64,000 bases of DNA from Lepturacanthus savala (Eukaryota > Chordata > Actinopteri > Scombriformes > Trichiuridae). The notes beneath the pieces are model-generated. The model saw only the letters and a list, made by a program, of their open reading frames with translations, made no database searches and had not been told where the DNA came from. Below, piece after piece: positions 27,271 through 38,975 of this stretch (its first letter is position 1; every line of letters starts with the position of its first letter). The stretch is from assembly GCA_030544235.1 (NCBI GenBank), contig CM060468.1:8779758-8843757 (forward strand). Reading direction: 5' to 3'. The position numbers and the translations under genes were made by a program.

Positions 27271-28158
27271 AGATGCCTTTTTGCACCGCACTCCTCTCAG
27301 TAAATAGCTGTCAGTAAACAGCTTTTTTCATGACCACTGAAGTTACATGCTTGGGCAACCTTGTTACTAGATGCTGCCTGAAACTACACAATGTGCCTTT
27401 AAATCTTGATTTTAATTAGAAATAAATTGCCTGGTTAATTTTCCAGACGAAATTTATTGTTATTTAGCCAAATAAAGTTCCTTTTCCATTGCTTTCTTCA
27501 TTATTTTTTTCACTATAGAAACACTCGATCTCAGGAGAGGTGCACATAGCCTTGATTCAGAAAACTTGACCTTTCAGTCCCAAAGTTTGTTGCCATAATT
27601 TCAGGAAGGGAAAGCTCTGGAGGGTAGTAAACATACTTGAAAAAAAATTCAAGGTTCATTCTCTGTGATGAAGCAGCACCCCTGGGTACCATACTGCACA
27701 GACACAGACTTGCCTCTGGTCCCCTACAATTAAAAAGCTATCTCTCTGAAGACAGTAATGGCCCCGGCTTCTGTCTGCTGCCCTTAATGACTCCCTGACT
27801 CTTCAGTCTCACATCTCAGACACTGCCAGTGCCCTGTGATTGATTTCTGGAAGTGAATGAACCCAATCCATCAAATCTATGGTCTGCGGGTCATTAAGTG
27901 ATTTATAATCTGCTGTGTTCCGTTTCCACGATAACATTTAGCTTTTGTTTAAATACACGTCAGGTTATTTATGCTCAGGATCTGCATATAGAAACCTATG
28001 CATGAGTCAGATAAGTTGCAGTATCTGTGAAGCCATGTGCCTGAGGTGCACAATTCACAGCCACAGCGATATATAGAGCAGGTTCACATGTTTCTGGGGG
28101 TGTGATTTCCACTCCGTTTGACTTGACACTTTATCAAAGAATATTTTCAGAGCGCGCG

Positions 28159-28229
28159 GGGAGACAACAGACTCTCTGTCCCTGGTCTGCAGTGGAATCT
28201 GCAAAACCAGGGACAATCTGTTGTCTCCC
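28159..28229. other. 71-nt near-perfect hairpin (miRNA-precursor-like)
   Basis: Arms 28159-28171 (GGGAGACAACAGA) and 28217-28229 pair perfectly over 13 bp. After a 5-nt/1-nt asymmetric bulge, 28177-28186 (TGTCCCTGGT) pairs with 28206-28215 over 10 bp. After a small internal offset, TGCAG (28188-28192) pairs with CTGCA (28199-28203) around a 6-nt loop. The total is 28 pairs in 71 nt, the size and shape of a short pre-miRNA. It matches no miRNA I know, and a tiny palindromic MITE would look similar. No flanking gene is visible. Confidence 0.5.
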
Positions 28230-29021
28230 GAAACAGTTTGTCATCTCGTAACAAAAAAGAAACAAAGGGAACACGTTCGCCCACTGAAGAGGACTGGAGG
28301 CTTATCGTCAAAAGCTTTTCAAAAGAGAGAAAAGAGCTGAAATCCTCAGACAGCTCTGTTCCCATTGGTGATCCTCTTTACTGATATGACCAAACAGATT
28401 TGAAGCCCTATGCTTACTTACTCCTGGTATATTATTTTTATATTATGTTATAATTACATCTATAAGATCAACCACTGTGTCGTCATGTGGGAATGAGACT
28501 CGCTGTCACATCAGCCTGACAACTCCAGGCTTTATCAAAGAATAGGAAACACAAAACTACATAATTCACTATGTTGCCCTGTGACTCACAGTTGAATCAT
28601 CTATAAAACCGGCGGGCTATAATGTGTAAATGCCATAGTCTTAGGGATTTATGATCTGCATTGTATTGTGTATGAGAGTGGGAATATGGAAGGAGATGCA
28701 GATCAATCTTTTAGGCAACGCTAAGCTCATTTTTTTGTTGCTTCTAATGCCAGAACAGGACATGACGAATTTTGTTTGTTTTTTGTTTCTCCTCGCTTTG
28801 TTGGATAAATTGATTGTGTTTTGGAGCCTCATTAGTGAGTCAATTTGCATACGTGTTGTGTAAACTCTGTAAAGGCAGCGGCAGAAAAAAAAATGACAAT
28901 GATTTTAAAGATGATTTACACATATTTACATTGCCGACTTATGCATTTGTTTATGGGAAATTGTAAATCTTAAAATCTTCATGTCGGTGCTCTGGTTTTC
29001 GCTTAAATCGTCTTCGAAGTA

Positions 29022-29883
29022 TAGTGGATATAAATTAAGGTCGTTGGTCTTGTTAAAAAAACAATTACATCAAGGTAAATAACTTTTTCCACCATTAATG
29101 TGACTTGTACAACTCAATTGAAAAGAGATTTGAAACCTTTAAAGGAATGAAATAAAAAAAAAGGAGTAAAATAACCTGATTGCATAAATATGCAAACCCT
29201 TGAATTAATGCTTTCTTGCAGCACCCTTGGCATTTATTCCAGTACTCAGTCTTTTTTGCATTTATTACAGCTCTCAGTCTTTTTGGGTAGGAGTCTTATC
29301 AGCGTGGCGCATCTTGATGTGGTAATATTCGCCCACTCTTCCTTGCAAATCCGCACCAAATCCGACAGATGTGGAGGGTATCTGCCGTGCACAGCCCTCT
29401 TCAGATCACAGATATCTGATAAGATTCGAGTCTGGACTCTGTCTGGGCCAAAACCTCAATCTTTTTCTCATGAAGCCATACTTTTGTTGATTAGGATGTG
29501 TGCTTGCTTTTTTCTTGCCATATCCTTAATTTTGGACGAACGTCTTGTTCTTAGTAATGTCACTGAAATATATTCTCCACTTGATGATAACTGTTCACTG
29601 TGTTCTATGGTATATTTAATTCCAAGCGCTGGAAGACGTGGCTACAAAAACATCAGGAAAAGCCACTAGAACAGCCAAATTTTATTTGGGGCTAATCGGA
29701 GTCACTTTAAATGGTGACAGGTGTGGGCTGACTTCAATTTGGTTTGTTTTTTAATTGCATTGTACAAGTTATAGGTGACGTTAAAAGTGGAAAAAGCTGA
29801 GAGATGTTTATCAGGGTGTTATTTTTTTAACATCATAAAAACCTGGCATTTTAACGAGGGTTAGTAGACTTTTCTATCCACTG
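29022..29883 (-). mobile_element. degenerate Tc1-like transposon, both termini present
   Basis: The left end TAGTGGATATAAA and the right end, read inversely CAGTGGATAGAAAAGTC, are flanked by TA (29020-29021, 29884-29885). The minus strand at 29290-29455 keeps a decayed transposase C-terminus: WPRQSPDSNLI corresponds to the conserved WPSQSPDLNPIEHLW of Tc1 transposases, but stops and frameshifts follow. The interior is shortened to 862 bp against about 1.6 kb for an active element, and the catalytic N-terminal part is missing. The 159-codon plus-strand frame at 29190 is a shadow of this element. Confidence 0.8.
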
Positions 29884-31584
29884 TATACTAATAAATGCCT
29901 GGCCCGGCTCAGTGGCTGTCTTGTGTGATAAATCAGCAGCACTATTGTACACGTGTAATCACAATTATTGCAGACAGCAGGGAATATCAACTCTAAATTT
30001 ACCAAAAAATATCTATACACAAATTTGATTAACACCTGAATAATCACGTATTAGTATTTAGACCAGATGTTCAAGCCATCATTCAAAATATCATTTCGTG
30101 CTTACATTTTAAAACAGGACATCACAAAAATATATCAACAGTTGGGCCACGAAATGGTTTTATCAGTAATATGTGGGTCTTTTATGTAGATTTTAGTTTT
30201 TTTGCCAGTAGATCACTTGATAATACAGAGAGATAGATTCCTTTTGTGGGGTCAAGAAACATATATGCACACTACAGTATCATCTAATGGTAACCAGCGG
30301 TAACTGCAACATCAGCTGTCATTTCCTCCACCAGAAGCCTCTTTACATGAGCAGCAAAGTAGCCTTGTACAGTAAAGGAGAGAACGCCAACTCAGAGATT
30401 ATCCGCACACAATGAGTGGCAGTTAAATGAGGGTCTGGAATTGCAGATAGCGTATGTGGTATATAAATTATAATGCAAACATTTTTGGACAATGCTCTGT
30501 AATGGATTTCCTTTTCGGCCCCTGGACGAGTTGAAGCATATTACGTTTCCCGCGCCCTGCTAGTATTTCAACTGTCACGTTCACGACATGTCAGAATTAG
30601 TTAGAAAGAGCCATGAAACTGCATTTGAATGGCAGCTGCCAACTTTGTTTTGTTGCACTGAGCCTAAAATCAAGTCATTGTTTAAATGTTCACTCTGTTG
30701 TTTTTCAAACATGACACATTAATTATAAACCTCCTTCCAACCCACTCATATTCTGCCAATTAGTGAAGATTTTAAATTTCAGAAGATAAGATTTTTGATT
30801 TTTTTTTTTTATCAGAGAAACTGTGGGTGGATAATAATTAACTTTATGAACCTGTAACACATGTACAGAACGCAGCTTTCTTGATTGAAACATAATATTA
30901 TTGATAAATATGCCTCTGAATAATCTGAAGTTAAACCGTTAAATATAGCAGTGAACAGCTATTCGTCTTCCCGTTGTTGCTGTGGAAACCAGGCTAACTT
31001 GTCTCTACGCCCCACGCACACAGTACTTGATATTTATTGTCTTGTTGTGACTGTAGCCTACATAAAATGTATGTGAACGAGTCTTTTCATGAAGCAGCGC
31101 AGGGAGGAGAGGCTGCAGAAAGCAACAATTACGGATTCCTCTCCCTCCATTCTTCTGGAGCTGTCTGATGGACTGTAATATAGTGTTGAAAGTATGTTCC
31201 AACATCGCATTCATCTCTTCACTAAGTGTTGCACAGTTTACGGCCAAAGATTCTCCTGTAATAACATCTGCCACCTTCTCACTCATTCTTGCTCTCCGCC
31301 TGTTCCCCTCTTTTTTTTTCCCCCACGTTTTCTCCCTTTTATTCTTTCTCCAGCGCTCAGACTCATAAAAGCATTCAACTGTAAAGTGCAGCAGACTGTG
31401 CAGTACAAGTGTACGCAGTAATTTACTGAGGTGGCGTATTTAGCGTGGTTTGTTTAATCCCTCGCTGTTGTTGCTGGTGCTCATGAATCTAGGGCCAGTT
31501 CAGGTTTTCAGCCTTTCATTTAAACAAAAATGGTGTTGCTTTAAATTTTTTCCATTTGCTTCTTGGGTGGCATCATTGACTTCC

Positions 31585-31612
31585 ATTCATTCATTCATTC
31601 ATTCATTCATTC
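31585..31612. repeat. (ATTC)7 microsatellite
   Basis: Seven tandem CATT/ATTC tetranucleotides. Confidence 0.9.
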
Positions 31613-31944
31613 GTCATTGACAGCCCGGGGACAAAGTTTTGAGGATTGATTAATTTTACATCATGTTTCACATGAAAATTATGAACATTTTCTGATTCTT
31701 ATCTTAAACGTGAGTGTTTGCTGCTTTTTTATTTGTCATGTATATAGCAAAACGGAATATCATTTGTGTTTTTGGAATCGATGACGCCGATGTTTGGGCA
31801 TTTTATACTATTTTCTGTCTTTTTTTTTTACGGAAACTATAAATTATCACGGTTTTGCATCAGCCCTTAGTGACGTAAGCCACGCAGTTGCTGGTAATTA
31901 CATCTATAAAATGCACCAGCTAACACTCAACAATAGTCGTAAAC

Positions 31945-32210
31945 GGTAAATGGACTGCAACCGTGTAGCCGCTTTCTAGTCCTCTGACCAATCAAAGCGC
32001 TTCTCGCTGCAAACGTGCATTCGCCCATACACACGCGTTGATAAAGCGATGGCTGCCACACGAGGTGCCAACCGCTCATCGGGACGTAATCTAATCATTC
32101 ACGCACATTCACACGTTGATGTATGTAGCCCAAGGGCACATCAGCATTGCAGGCAAGAGGAACCGGGACTCAAACCACCAGTCATCTGATTGGTGGACGA
32201 CTGCTCTGCC
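31945..32210 (+). mobile_element. fish short interspersed repeat ('tagtcctctgaccaatcaaagcgc' type), copy 1
   Basis: It runs from ggtaaatggactgcaacc through cattcgcccatacaca and cccaagggcacatcagcat to gactcaaaccaccagtc and ends with acgactgctctgcc. This matches a very common fish repeat. A second copy is at 57346-57585. SINE versus LINE-tail origin is unresolved. Confidence 0.6.
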
Positions 32211-33993
32211 CTGTATGATTTAAAACAACCTAAACCTCGCCGCATCGAACAATGATTACTATCGATGGGAGGTTTGAATGAGTAGAAGCCATAATTCACC
32301 TCTGACTCCATGACACATACCTGAATCCGCTTCTGCCCGCTTTGTTTTTTTTCGCCTTTCTTCTACCAGTGGAAGAATACTCGGGTGAGCCAGCGCTGCA
32401 TAACATGGGATTTTATGAGATCATAAGCAGCCCAGTTGGCAGTAATGTGGTATCTCTGAGTAGTTACCGAGTATGTGTGCCACGAATTACTCCGAGTGAG
32501 TGCACATTACAACAACAGCACCTACAGTACAGCGATTCCTATATTCCTCGGAGGACTGGCTCATTGCAACGAAACCCTTCCACCGTGGAATTGGAGTCTC
32601 ACCAAAGAACAGCGTACTTTTCTTTTCACACAAGCAAGGAAGGCACTTTTGGTTTGAGTCCAACGTGAAAACAACAAGCGCTTTTTCATTCATTCTAAAA
32701 AGTCGTCTTAATCCCATTACCCCGGAGGGCCAGAGTCAGTAATGGCACTGTGTGAAAATCCGTTAACCGCCTCGGCGAACCAATCAGTGTCGACTACCAC
32801 TGAATGTTTGTGCTTCATGCAGCTATGTGTAATACCGTGTGAGTTTTGCACTTTTATTGATGGGAGGAAAGATTTGCTTCACAGTTGTCTCAGGCAGGGA
32901 CATGTCTTTGACGCGCCAGGTTACAGAAGATTAATGCCAGCACCATTATGTAGCCTGGGGAGAGCAGACTAATTGCACTCATCAGGAGCCATGTTTTTCA
33001 GATATGTCTGTGAGTAAAATTATCTTTTAGGTGGCTAGAGGGGGGAAAAAAAAAATCATCGGATTTATTTCATAATATAATTATTATTGGAAGTGTTCAG
33101 CACTCGTAACAAAAGATAATTGAGAGATTTTAAGCGTACAGTAAAAGTGCAGCTTCCCAGCAGTCATAAGTCTTTTTTGTGACACTGAATGATAGTGATT
33201 GTATGGTAATCAGAACTGTAGCTCTCTGTCTCATCTGTTGGACCGCGGCCGTCTCTTATTTTCTTTCTTTCTGTCACTTTCCCGTCAATGGAAACATTGT
33301 CGGAGCTGTTCATAGAATCCGAGAGCCGAGTTGTTTCTGCCAGACGGCCCTTTTGCGTGCACCATGCACAAGGCTCCAGAAAAAGTCACACTTGGCGACA
33401 GAGGAAATACACAAATCTCACACTGGCGGACAGACTGCCCACATTGTTTGTCTGTAACCTTTAACCCTTTGTTCTCAAAAGGGCGGGAAAGGTCAGGCTT
33501 CATGAACTGTGACATAACGAGTCACTGCGGACTGTAATCTTCCTCTTTTGTGCCATTTATTATAACTGGTCGGCCTCTGATGAAACGGCCGCCTCCGCTG
33601 AAGAGTGTCGAATCGAATTTAGATCTATGCGTGTCAAAAATACTTCCCTTACTCACACAGGACTTGGAAAGAACAATGAGGGCATGCACAGGTAGAGAGA
33701 CAATGCTTTAATGTTGCCCAGTGTTCATTCTTCCACAGATTTTTGTCCTGGCCTTTGTTCAGTCTGCAGGTTTTATTTCATTGTATGTGATTTTAAGGTA
33801 TTTACCCATTTAAAGTATATTTGTTTCCCCCCTTTTTATTGTTTGAGTACTGAAAATTTAACTTAACTGGAAGCATAAGATAATATACATTGATAGTTAA
33901 TCTTTATAGCAAAGGGAAGCATATATTGTACAGTGGTGGAAAATAACAAAGTATATTTACTCAAGTACTGTACTGTAGTACAATGTTTAGGTC

Positions 33994-34797
33994 ATTTTAA
34001 GCTTGTGGTTCTCAAAGTGGGGTCCAGGGATCGCCTGGGGCTCTTAAGGGTGGTGCCCAGTAGTCCCCAAGAAAAAAAATGTAATCATTTTTTTCACTAT
34101 AATTCCAGCCCTAAGTATAACAATGGCCAGAGTGTTTTGATGACTGCCATGATTAAAAAATAAAATAATTATAATAATAATTCCTTTATTTAATATGCCA
34201 TTAACATATTTATTTCCTATTATTTGTGTATTATTTTCTCTTTGCACACAAACTTATTGAAGTTAAAATTGTATTTTCCAAGTAATATACTGAGTTGGAA
34301 ATGCATGGGAATAAATTAAGTAATGAAATAATAATAATTAATTATAGTAATAATTAATAAATAAAATGTTATGTGCAAGAGGAAAACACACAAATACAAA
34401 ATAAAAAAAATAAAATAATTATAATAGATTCCTTTATTTAATATGCCATTAACATATTTATTTCCTATTATTTGTGTATTATTTTCACTTTGCACACAAA
34501 TCTATTGAAGTTAAAATTTTAATTTCAAAGTTATATACTGAGTTGGAAATGCATGGGGATAAATAAATAAATAAAATAGTAATACTTAATAATAATTAAT
34601 TATAGTAATAATTCATAAATAAAATGGAAAATAAAAATGTCAATAAAATGGAAAACAAAAATGACACAAATAAATAATATAATTTGTTGTCATGTCATTG
34701 TCATTCATTTGTTATTTACCACCTAAAGCAAAAATCTTATCAGATGGGGTCTGTGGTCTGGTTTTTGTGAGTTTAAGAGTTTGAAACCCACTGTTCT
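33994..34797 (+). mobile_element. hAT-like element ('TGGTTCTCAAAGTGGGGTCC' end) inside the outer repeat
   Basis: The left end TTGTGGTTCTCAAAGTGGGG and the right end gagtttgaaacccactg are imperfect inverse copies of the hAT-type CAGTGGTTCTCAAAC terminus. The interior holds a 248-bp tandem duplication. An 8-bp target duplication could not be established. Confidence 0.5.
34153..34640 (+). repeat. two-copy tandem duplication, about 248-bp unit
   Basis: The phrase ttcctttatttaatatgcca starts at 34181 and again at 34429. The following ~170 bp (cattaacatatttatttcct, gagttggaaatgcatggg) repeat with few changes, then diverge into AATA-rich sequence. Confidence 0.8.
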
Positions 34798-35063
34798 AAT
34801 ACTTTAATACTGTTTGCTGCTTTCTACTCCACTGCATTTAATATTTAAGATTCAACACACAAGCCTTTAAAATACAACACAGATGAAACTGATGTACGAC
34901 ATTTAACACAAGTAAATGGTACTTCTTCTTCTTAATTTGCCATGACTCCCCTTAAACTGAATAATGGCACCATATTGGAATTAAAAAAGTGTGAGCGGAA
35001 CCTCGGGCCAGTAAGAGGTTAAAAGGAGGAGGTGATCGGTGGTGTTTGGTCAGACACTGATAG

Positions 35064-35369
35064 GTCTCTGCTCAGTGGTCTGCTCCCTGCGCTTCTCATC
35101 CTTCAAGTAACGGACCGCGGGTCTCCGCCTACGACGCGCACGGATTTCACTTCGCGTTTCCGCCGAACGACAGCGGCGACTTCACCCAGGACCCGTACCT
35201 GCCGTCAGCATGGATGAGCGGCGCCGGTGACGCGGATCCGAGCTGCTTCGGCGGAGTCTTGGACAACTTTGGTGGAAGTTGTGGTGGGGTAGGGTGGGGG
35301 GGGAGGCGACGCGAGTGGAAGGAAGGTAAAACGCCTCCGAAGACGCTGACGAGACGTGTCGCATCTTGA
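35064..35369 (+). other. GC-rich open block with coding-like composition, protein unidentified
   Basis: A GC-rich block in AT-rich surroundings is open for 101 codons between TAG (35061) and TGA (35367). Over 35112-35270 most codons end in G or C, and the translation is mixed and protein-like: GPRVSAYDAHGFHFAFPPND continues as SGDFTQDPYLPSAWMSG and ends SCFGGVLDNF. After 35271 it becomes GGT/GGG-rich and less convincing. No ATG opens the frame; the only Met is internal (35214). A weak acceptor (tctgctcag, ending 35075) and a possible donor (GGAAG|gtaaaa, ending 35325) would make it an internal exon, but of the wrong phase for gramd1b. It could be an exon of an unknown gene, a decayed gene piece, a CpG island with a chance frame, or the shadow of a minus-strand frame (35147-35488). 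I recognise no family. Confidence 0.3.
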
Positions 35370-35653
35370 CCGGCGTTTTCTGAGGTGATCTGTCGGATGT
35401 GAGTCGCCTCGATACATGATTTTTTTTTCAGTCTGAAATGCAACGATTCAAGCATGAATAATGATAATAATAAGTCACAGAACCGCAATTTACAGTGAAA
35501 TTGATACAGTAGCTAAACCGCGCGGGTTATAAAATAAGCATAATTTCCTGATTGCGGGCTATAATTTCCTGCAACGTGAGCAGCGATCTCTCGTGCACTT
35601 GCCATTTCTGGTTCTTCATCGCAGCGTGGCTGCAAAAACTTTTATTGAAGTTA

Positions 35654-35906
35654 TTAAAGGTCCCATGTTCTGCAGTTGTTCTGGGAAGTTTGTGAAGTTC
35701 CTGAACATAAGATGCATGTATCAAAGTACCACAGACCTAAACCTTTACTACATCTACTTCTCTCTGCAGCTCTAGAAAGAACAGGTTGTCTGTCTCATTA
35801 ATATTAATGAGCCTTTCCTCTGATTGGCTAGTTTGAATGGTCCTCCAGACCTCTAAACCACCATAGAGCAATTCAAATCTCATTTTCTACAATATGAGAC
35901 CTTTAA
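35654..35906. mobile_element. 253-bp MITE with TTAAAGGTC termini
   Basis: The left TTAAAGGTCCCATGTT and the inverse of the right end, TTAAAGGTCTCATATT, match at 14 of 16 positions. The interior (cctttcctctgattggct, aatctcattttctacaat) matches a common fish MITE. Confidence 0.65.
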
Positions 35907-36903
35907 CTTGCAGCCTTCATGCTGTGCTCACACCATCCTTGTAGACAGGGGGTTTAAAATCATAAAATTGATGACACTTCATGCTTCATCAGAGAAATTG
36001 TCTTTTAATCTCAGGTTTGCTGGTTCAATCCTACACGTTGCATACATTTGAACCCATATTAGCTCTATAATGTACTTCCCTCCTACTCCTGTGCACGGTA
36101 TTGGTTGTGATGAAAAGAACAAAACAGTAATGCTGTGTGCATGGAGGACATAACATGATACAAGTAGCCCACCAGTCAAACAATGGTCCCACTTGTTCCG
36201 TGCTTTAACCTTGACTTTGGTTGCAACAGTGTGTACGGCAAAACATTATTACCGAAGAAATCTAAGTGTTGGTTGCAGTGAATGAAAGGTTTTGTTAGAG
36301 TTTCATCCGGTTCGGTCCAGACTCTCATGTTTGTTGCTGTCTCTGGCCACGTCACCGTGTTTCTGGTGCTTCTCTGAACATTATGTCGGAGCTACTCTCT
36401 ATAAACGGCGATAACACTTAAGAATATTCAAATTCTGTAGGCGTTTGGAAATTATTTTGCAACTGGAAAATGTTCCAGTTTGAGCCGTCTGTGGTTACAT
36501 GCAAACGACTCGGTCCGTGTGGAGGTGGAACGCATTGGCCGAATGGTATCTCGGATGATTTAGCCTTTTAATTCTGCTTTTAATAGCTTTTTATTTTCTT
36601 TTAGTAGCTTTTTTTTATTAACTTTCAGTAATCTTTTTCTTAACCTTCCAGTCTCATGTCTCAAGTTGTTAGTCAGGCTGTAAACGAAGACTGATAGAAT
36701 GGACTTGGTCTTGGATATCGTCTTGGACTGGAAATCCACTGGCTTCTCCAGATGCACAGAAATATTGGAGGTCCCATCCGGATGCTAGTCCATTGTCAGA
36801 TGATAGCTGATGGGTTTCTGAGATCGGGTTCGGAGCAGTCACGTGTCATTCTTTGAGCTAACCAATTATTATCATTAAGGAGTTGGTGCTGCCACCTGCA
36901 AAG

Positions 36904-36995
36904 TAGGGCTAGACAACATGGACAAAATGATATACCATTACTTTTGACCAAATACCTTAATATCGATAATGCGCCAGAGGTTTTGGATAAATATA
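36904..36995 (+). mobile_element. hAT-like fragment ('TAGGGCTAGACAAC..' end)
   Basis: The run tagggctagacaacatgga, then aaaatgatatacc and accttaatatcgataat, resembles the terminus of the 'gggctgggcgatat' fish family. Only one end is recognisable. Confidence 0.4.
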
Positions 36996-38764
36996 TTAAT
37001 ATATTTTAATCACTGTTATCTGCTCTCATATTATATATATATTTCTATTGCTTAACATATCTACCTTTAATGATGCATTCAAGGATAGTAACAAGCTTCG
37101 TTGACATGAACGTTGTATAGTGTAACAGACAGATCCTTGGTTGGTGCGTTTTATACTGTAATATAACCGCTGTCCAGCTGGACATGGCTGTCGTGTTGTG
37201 CACATGCAGCACAGCATGTGTCAAGGAAAGGTCTTCAGGGAGGCTCAAGCTGAATCTACAATGTATCCTCATGTGTAACAGCAGGATCCTGTTCAGTTGT
37301 GTGAGTGATTTCCTTAGTGAGCCATAATAAGATAAATTTAGTCTCCAACATTTTCTTTTCAATAATTTCCCATTGCCTGAAAAGAAGGGGAAAAAAATCA
37401 CCAGGCTAAAGGAACATTTCAACATACTACACATGGTTTGCATCTTATCTAACAGTTTCCTTATAATATCCAGCTTTTATTTGTAACATTTGTACTATAA
37501 CATGTTATCAAATGGGGAGGAAAACCCCTTTCAATAGATTGCTTTTATGTTTGCCGCACACATAGTATAAAATGATGTAATCAACCTGAAAAAGTTGCAC
37601 ACTTCCCCCTCTTCCATGAACGAGATCCAGGTGCATCTTGAACGTATCAGTGACTAACCTGTGAGCAAGACAGATGCAACATGCTGCTCTTGTTACTGTG
37701 AGAAGGCCCGTTGAGGCGAACCAACCGCATGCTCCCAGCTAGAGCCGATAGTGTAGCCTGTGGCTGTTGCTGTGGCCAGGCCTCTGTGAATAAGACCACT
37801 TTGAATGCATCTCACAGTCTCACGTCTCGACGTTTCCGACAGCCTCTCTTCTCTCAGCTGCTTGCGACTGTCAGGCCTGGGAAAACGGCTCTAAACCCCA
37901 CAGGAAATGACAGTTGGTAAGCAGACTGTGCTGCTGCGTGCAGTTGTCGGTGGTTAATAAAGTAGTTTTTATAAGTTGCGTTCAAGGATAAGAATCCCAC
38001 AGGGTGATTTCCGAGGGTTTTTTCTTTTTTTTTTGACCTGAGCCACAAAATCACTTTTTTCTACTGATTGATTCTGTGGATTATTGTTCTCCTGTCCTAT
38101 TTGACTAAGCTCTTAACATATTATCAAGGTCTGTAATTATCTTCATTATATTGTTCCTATGAATATGTATTTTAGAGTCTATATGCAGTAGACAAACACG
38201 TAGAAGCTCCAGTAACTGGCAATTATACATTCAGATACATCAGCCATGATGTCAGCACATCACTTCAGTGGTGTTGAGCTGCAAAGCATTGAATGTGTGA
38301 AGTATCTCAAAGTCCATATCAGCCATTGATCACTGGCTGATCAATCACACACCCTTAGTCTACAACAAGAACCATGATAGACGACACAGATAAAACACCA
38401 CAAATAACAATGGCTCTAAATTAACAGACAGAATTAACTTAACCATGTCATTTGCTCTACAATCCAACAACAATCACTGAGACACTACAGACAATTTAGA
38501 GAGAAACTTGAAACCTTAGTCTTCAAAATAGGTTAAAAAATATCACTAACTGTTCCTGTAACAAATGCCTCTTTCACTAAACACCCAAAACATACTAGGT
38601 TTCTCCTATAGTAGTCGTGTTTCCTGTTGAACTGTGTGTGTGAACGAGTGGTCTATGTTTCCCGGACATGTAATATTTAGCAAGCCATTTGTGACAGCTC
38701 ATAACAACCTTCTCTCATGCCTTGGCTAGTAGAGTTTCCGACATTATTTGTAATACCTGACGAA

Positions 38765-38975
38765 GAAAACTAAATTCTGTAAATTCTCTACTATAGGCCG
38801 GTATTCTATTAGCAGCTGGGTTTCTAACATTGGCCGATCTAGCTGTTGGTGGGGGGTCAATAAATGTCTAAAACAGGCTGGCGCTATTATTAGAGACAAT
38901 GTTTTTAAATGTCTAATTGATTGCAAAAAATATAGAGACAAAACTGTTTAGGGCGCTTGAGAAAATAAAGGCCTG
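38765..38975 (-). mobile_element. interspersed repeat, copy B (uninterrupted)
   Basis: This is the reverse-orientation copy of the repeat at 14453-14985. It lacks the MITE: at the corresponding point the minus strand simply reads caatTAgacattt, with TA at 38914-38915. Confidence 0.6.

Larger units (their letters stand above)
16820..28158. other. non-genic stretch between the 16.4-kb leader-like block and the 28.2-kb hairpin
   Basis: No exon, RNA gene or well-bounded transposon was recognised apart from the two microsatellites. About 21.9-22.7 kb and 25.6 kb (repeated gctaag/gctagg words) may be old unclassified repeats. The segment 20120-20440 is repeat-free and rich in TAAT/ATTA words, which is compatible with a conserved non-coding element but unproven. 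Confidence 0.4.
33931..34936 (+). mobile_element. outer 'cagtggtggaaa..actcaagtactgta' repeat, split by an insertion
   Basis: The left part (33931-33993: cagtggtggaaaataacaaa, tactcaagtactgtact) and the right part (34798-34936: ttctactccactgcatt, tacttcttcttctt) are the two halves of a common fish repeat. Between them sits a second element. Confidence 0.5.

Noticed and set aside
29190..29669. 159-codon plus-strand open frame, among the longest in the window
   Set aside because: It lies on the opposite strand of a Tc1-like element, and its sequence is the complement of a decayed transposase tail; it is a shadow.
36010..36040. Second B-box-like word (ggttcaatcc)
   Set aside because: No A-box or acceptor-stem pairing upstream.
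38262..38350. Possible LINE motif (VKYLKVHIS) in the plus strand
   Set aside because: One short resemblance to the 'FKYLGVHIS' motif with immediate stops; too little to call.
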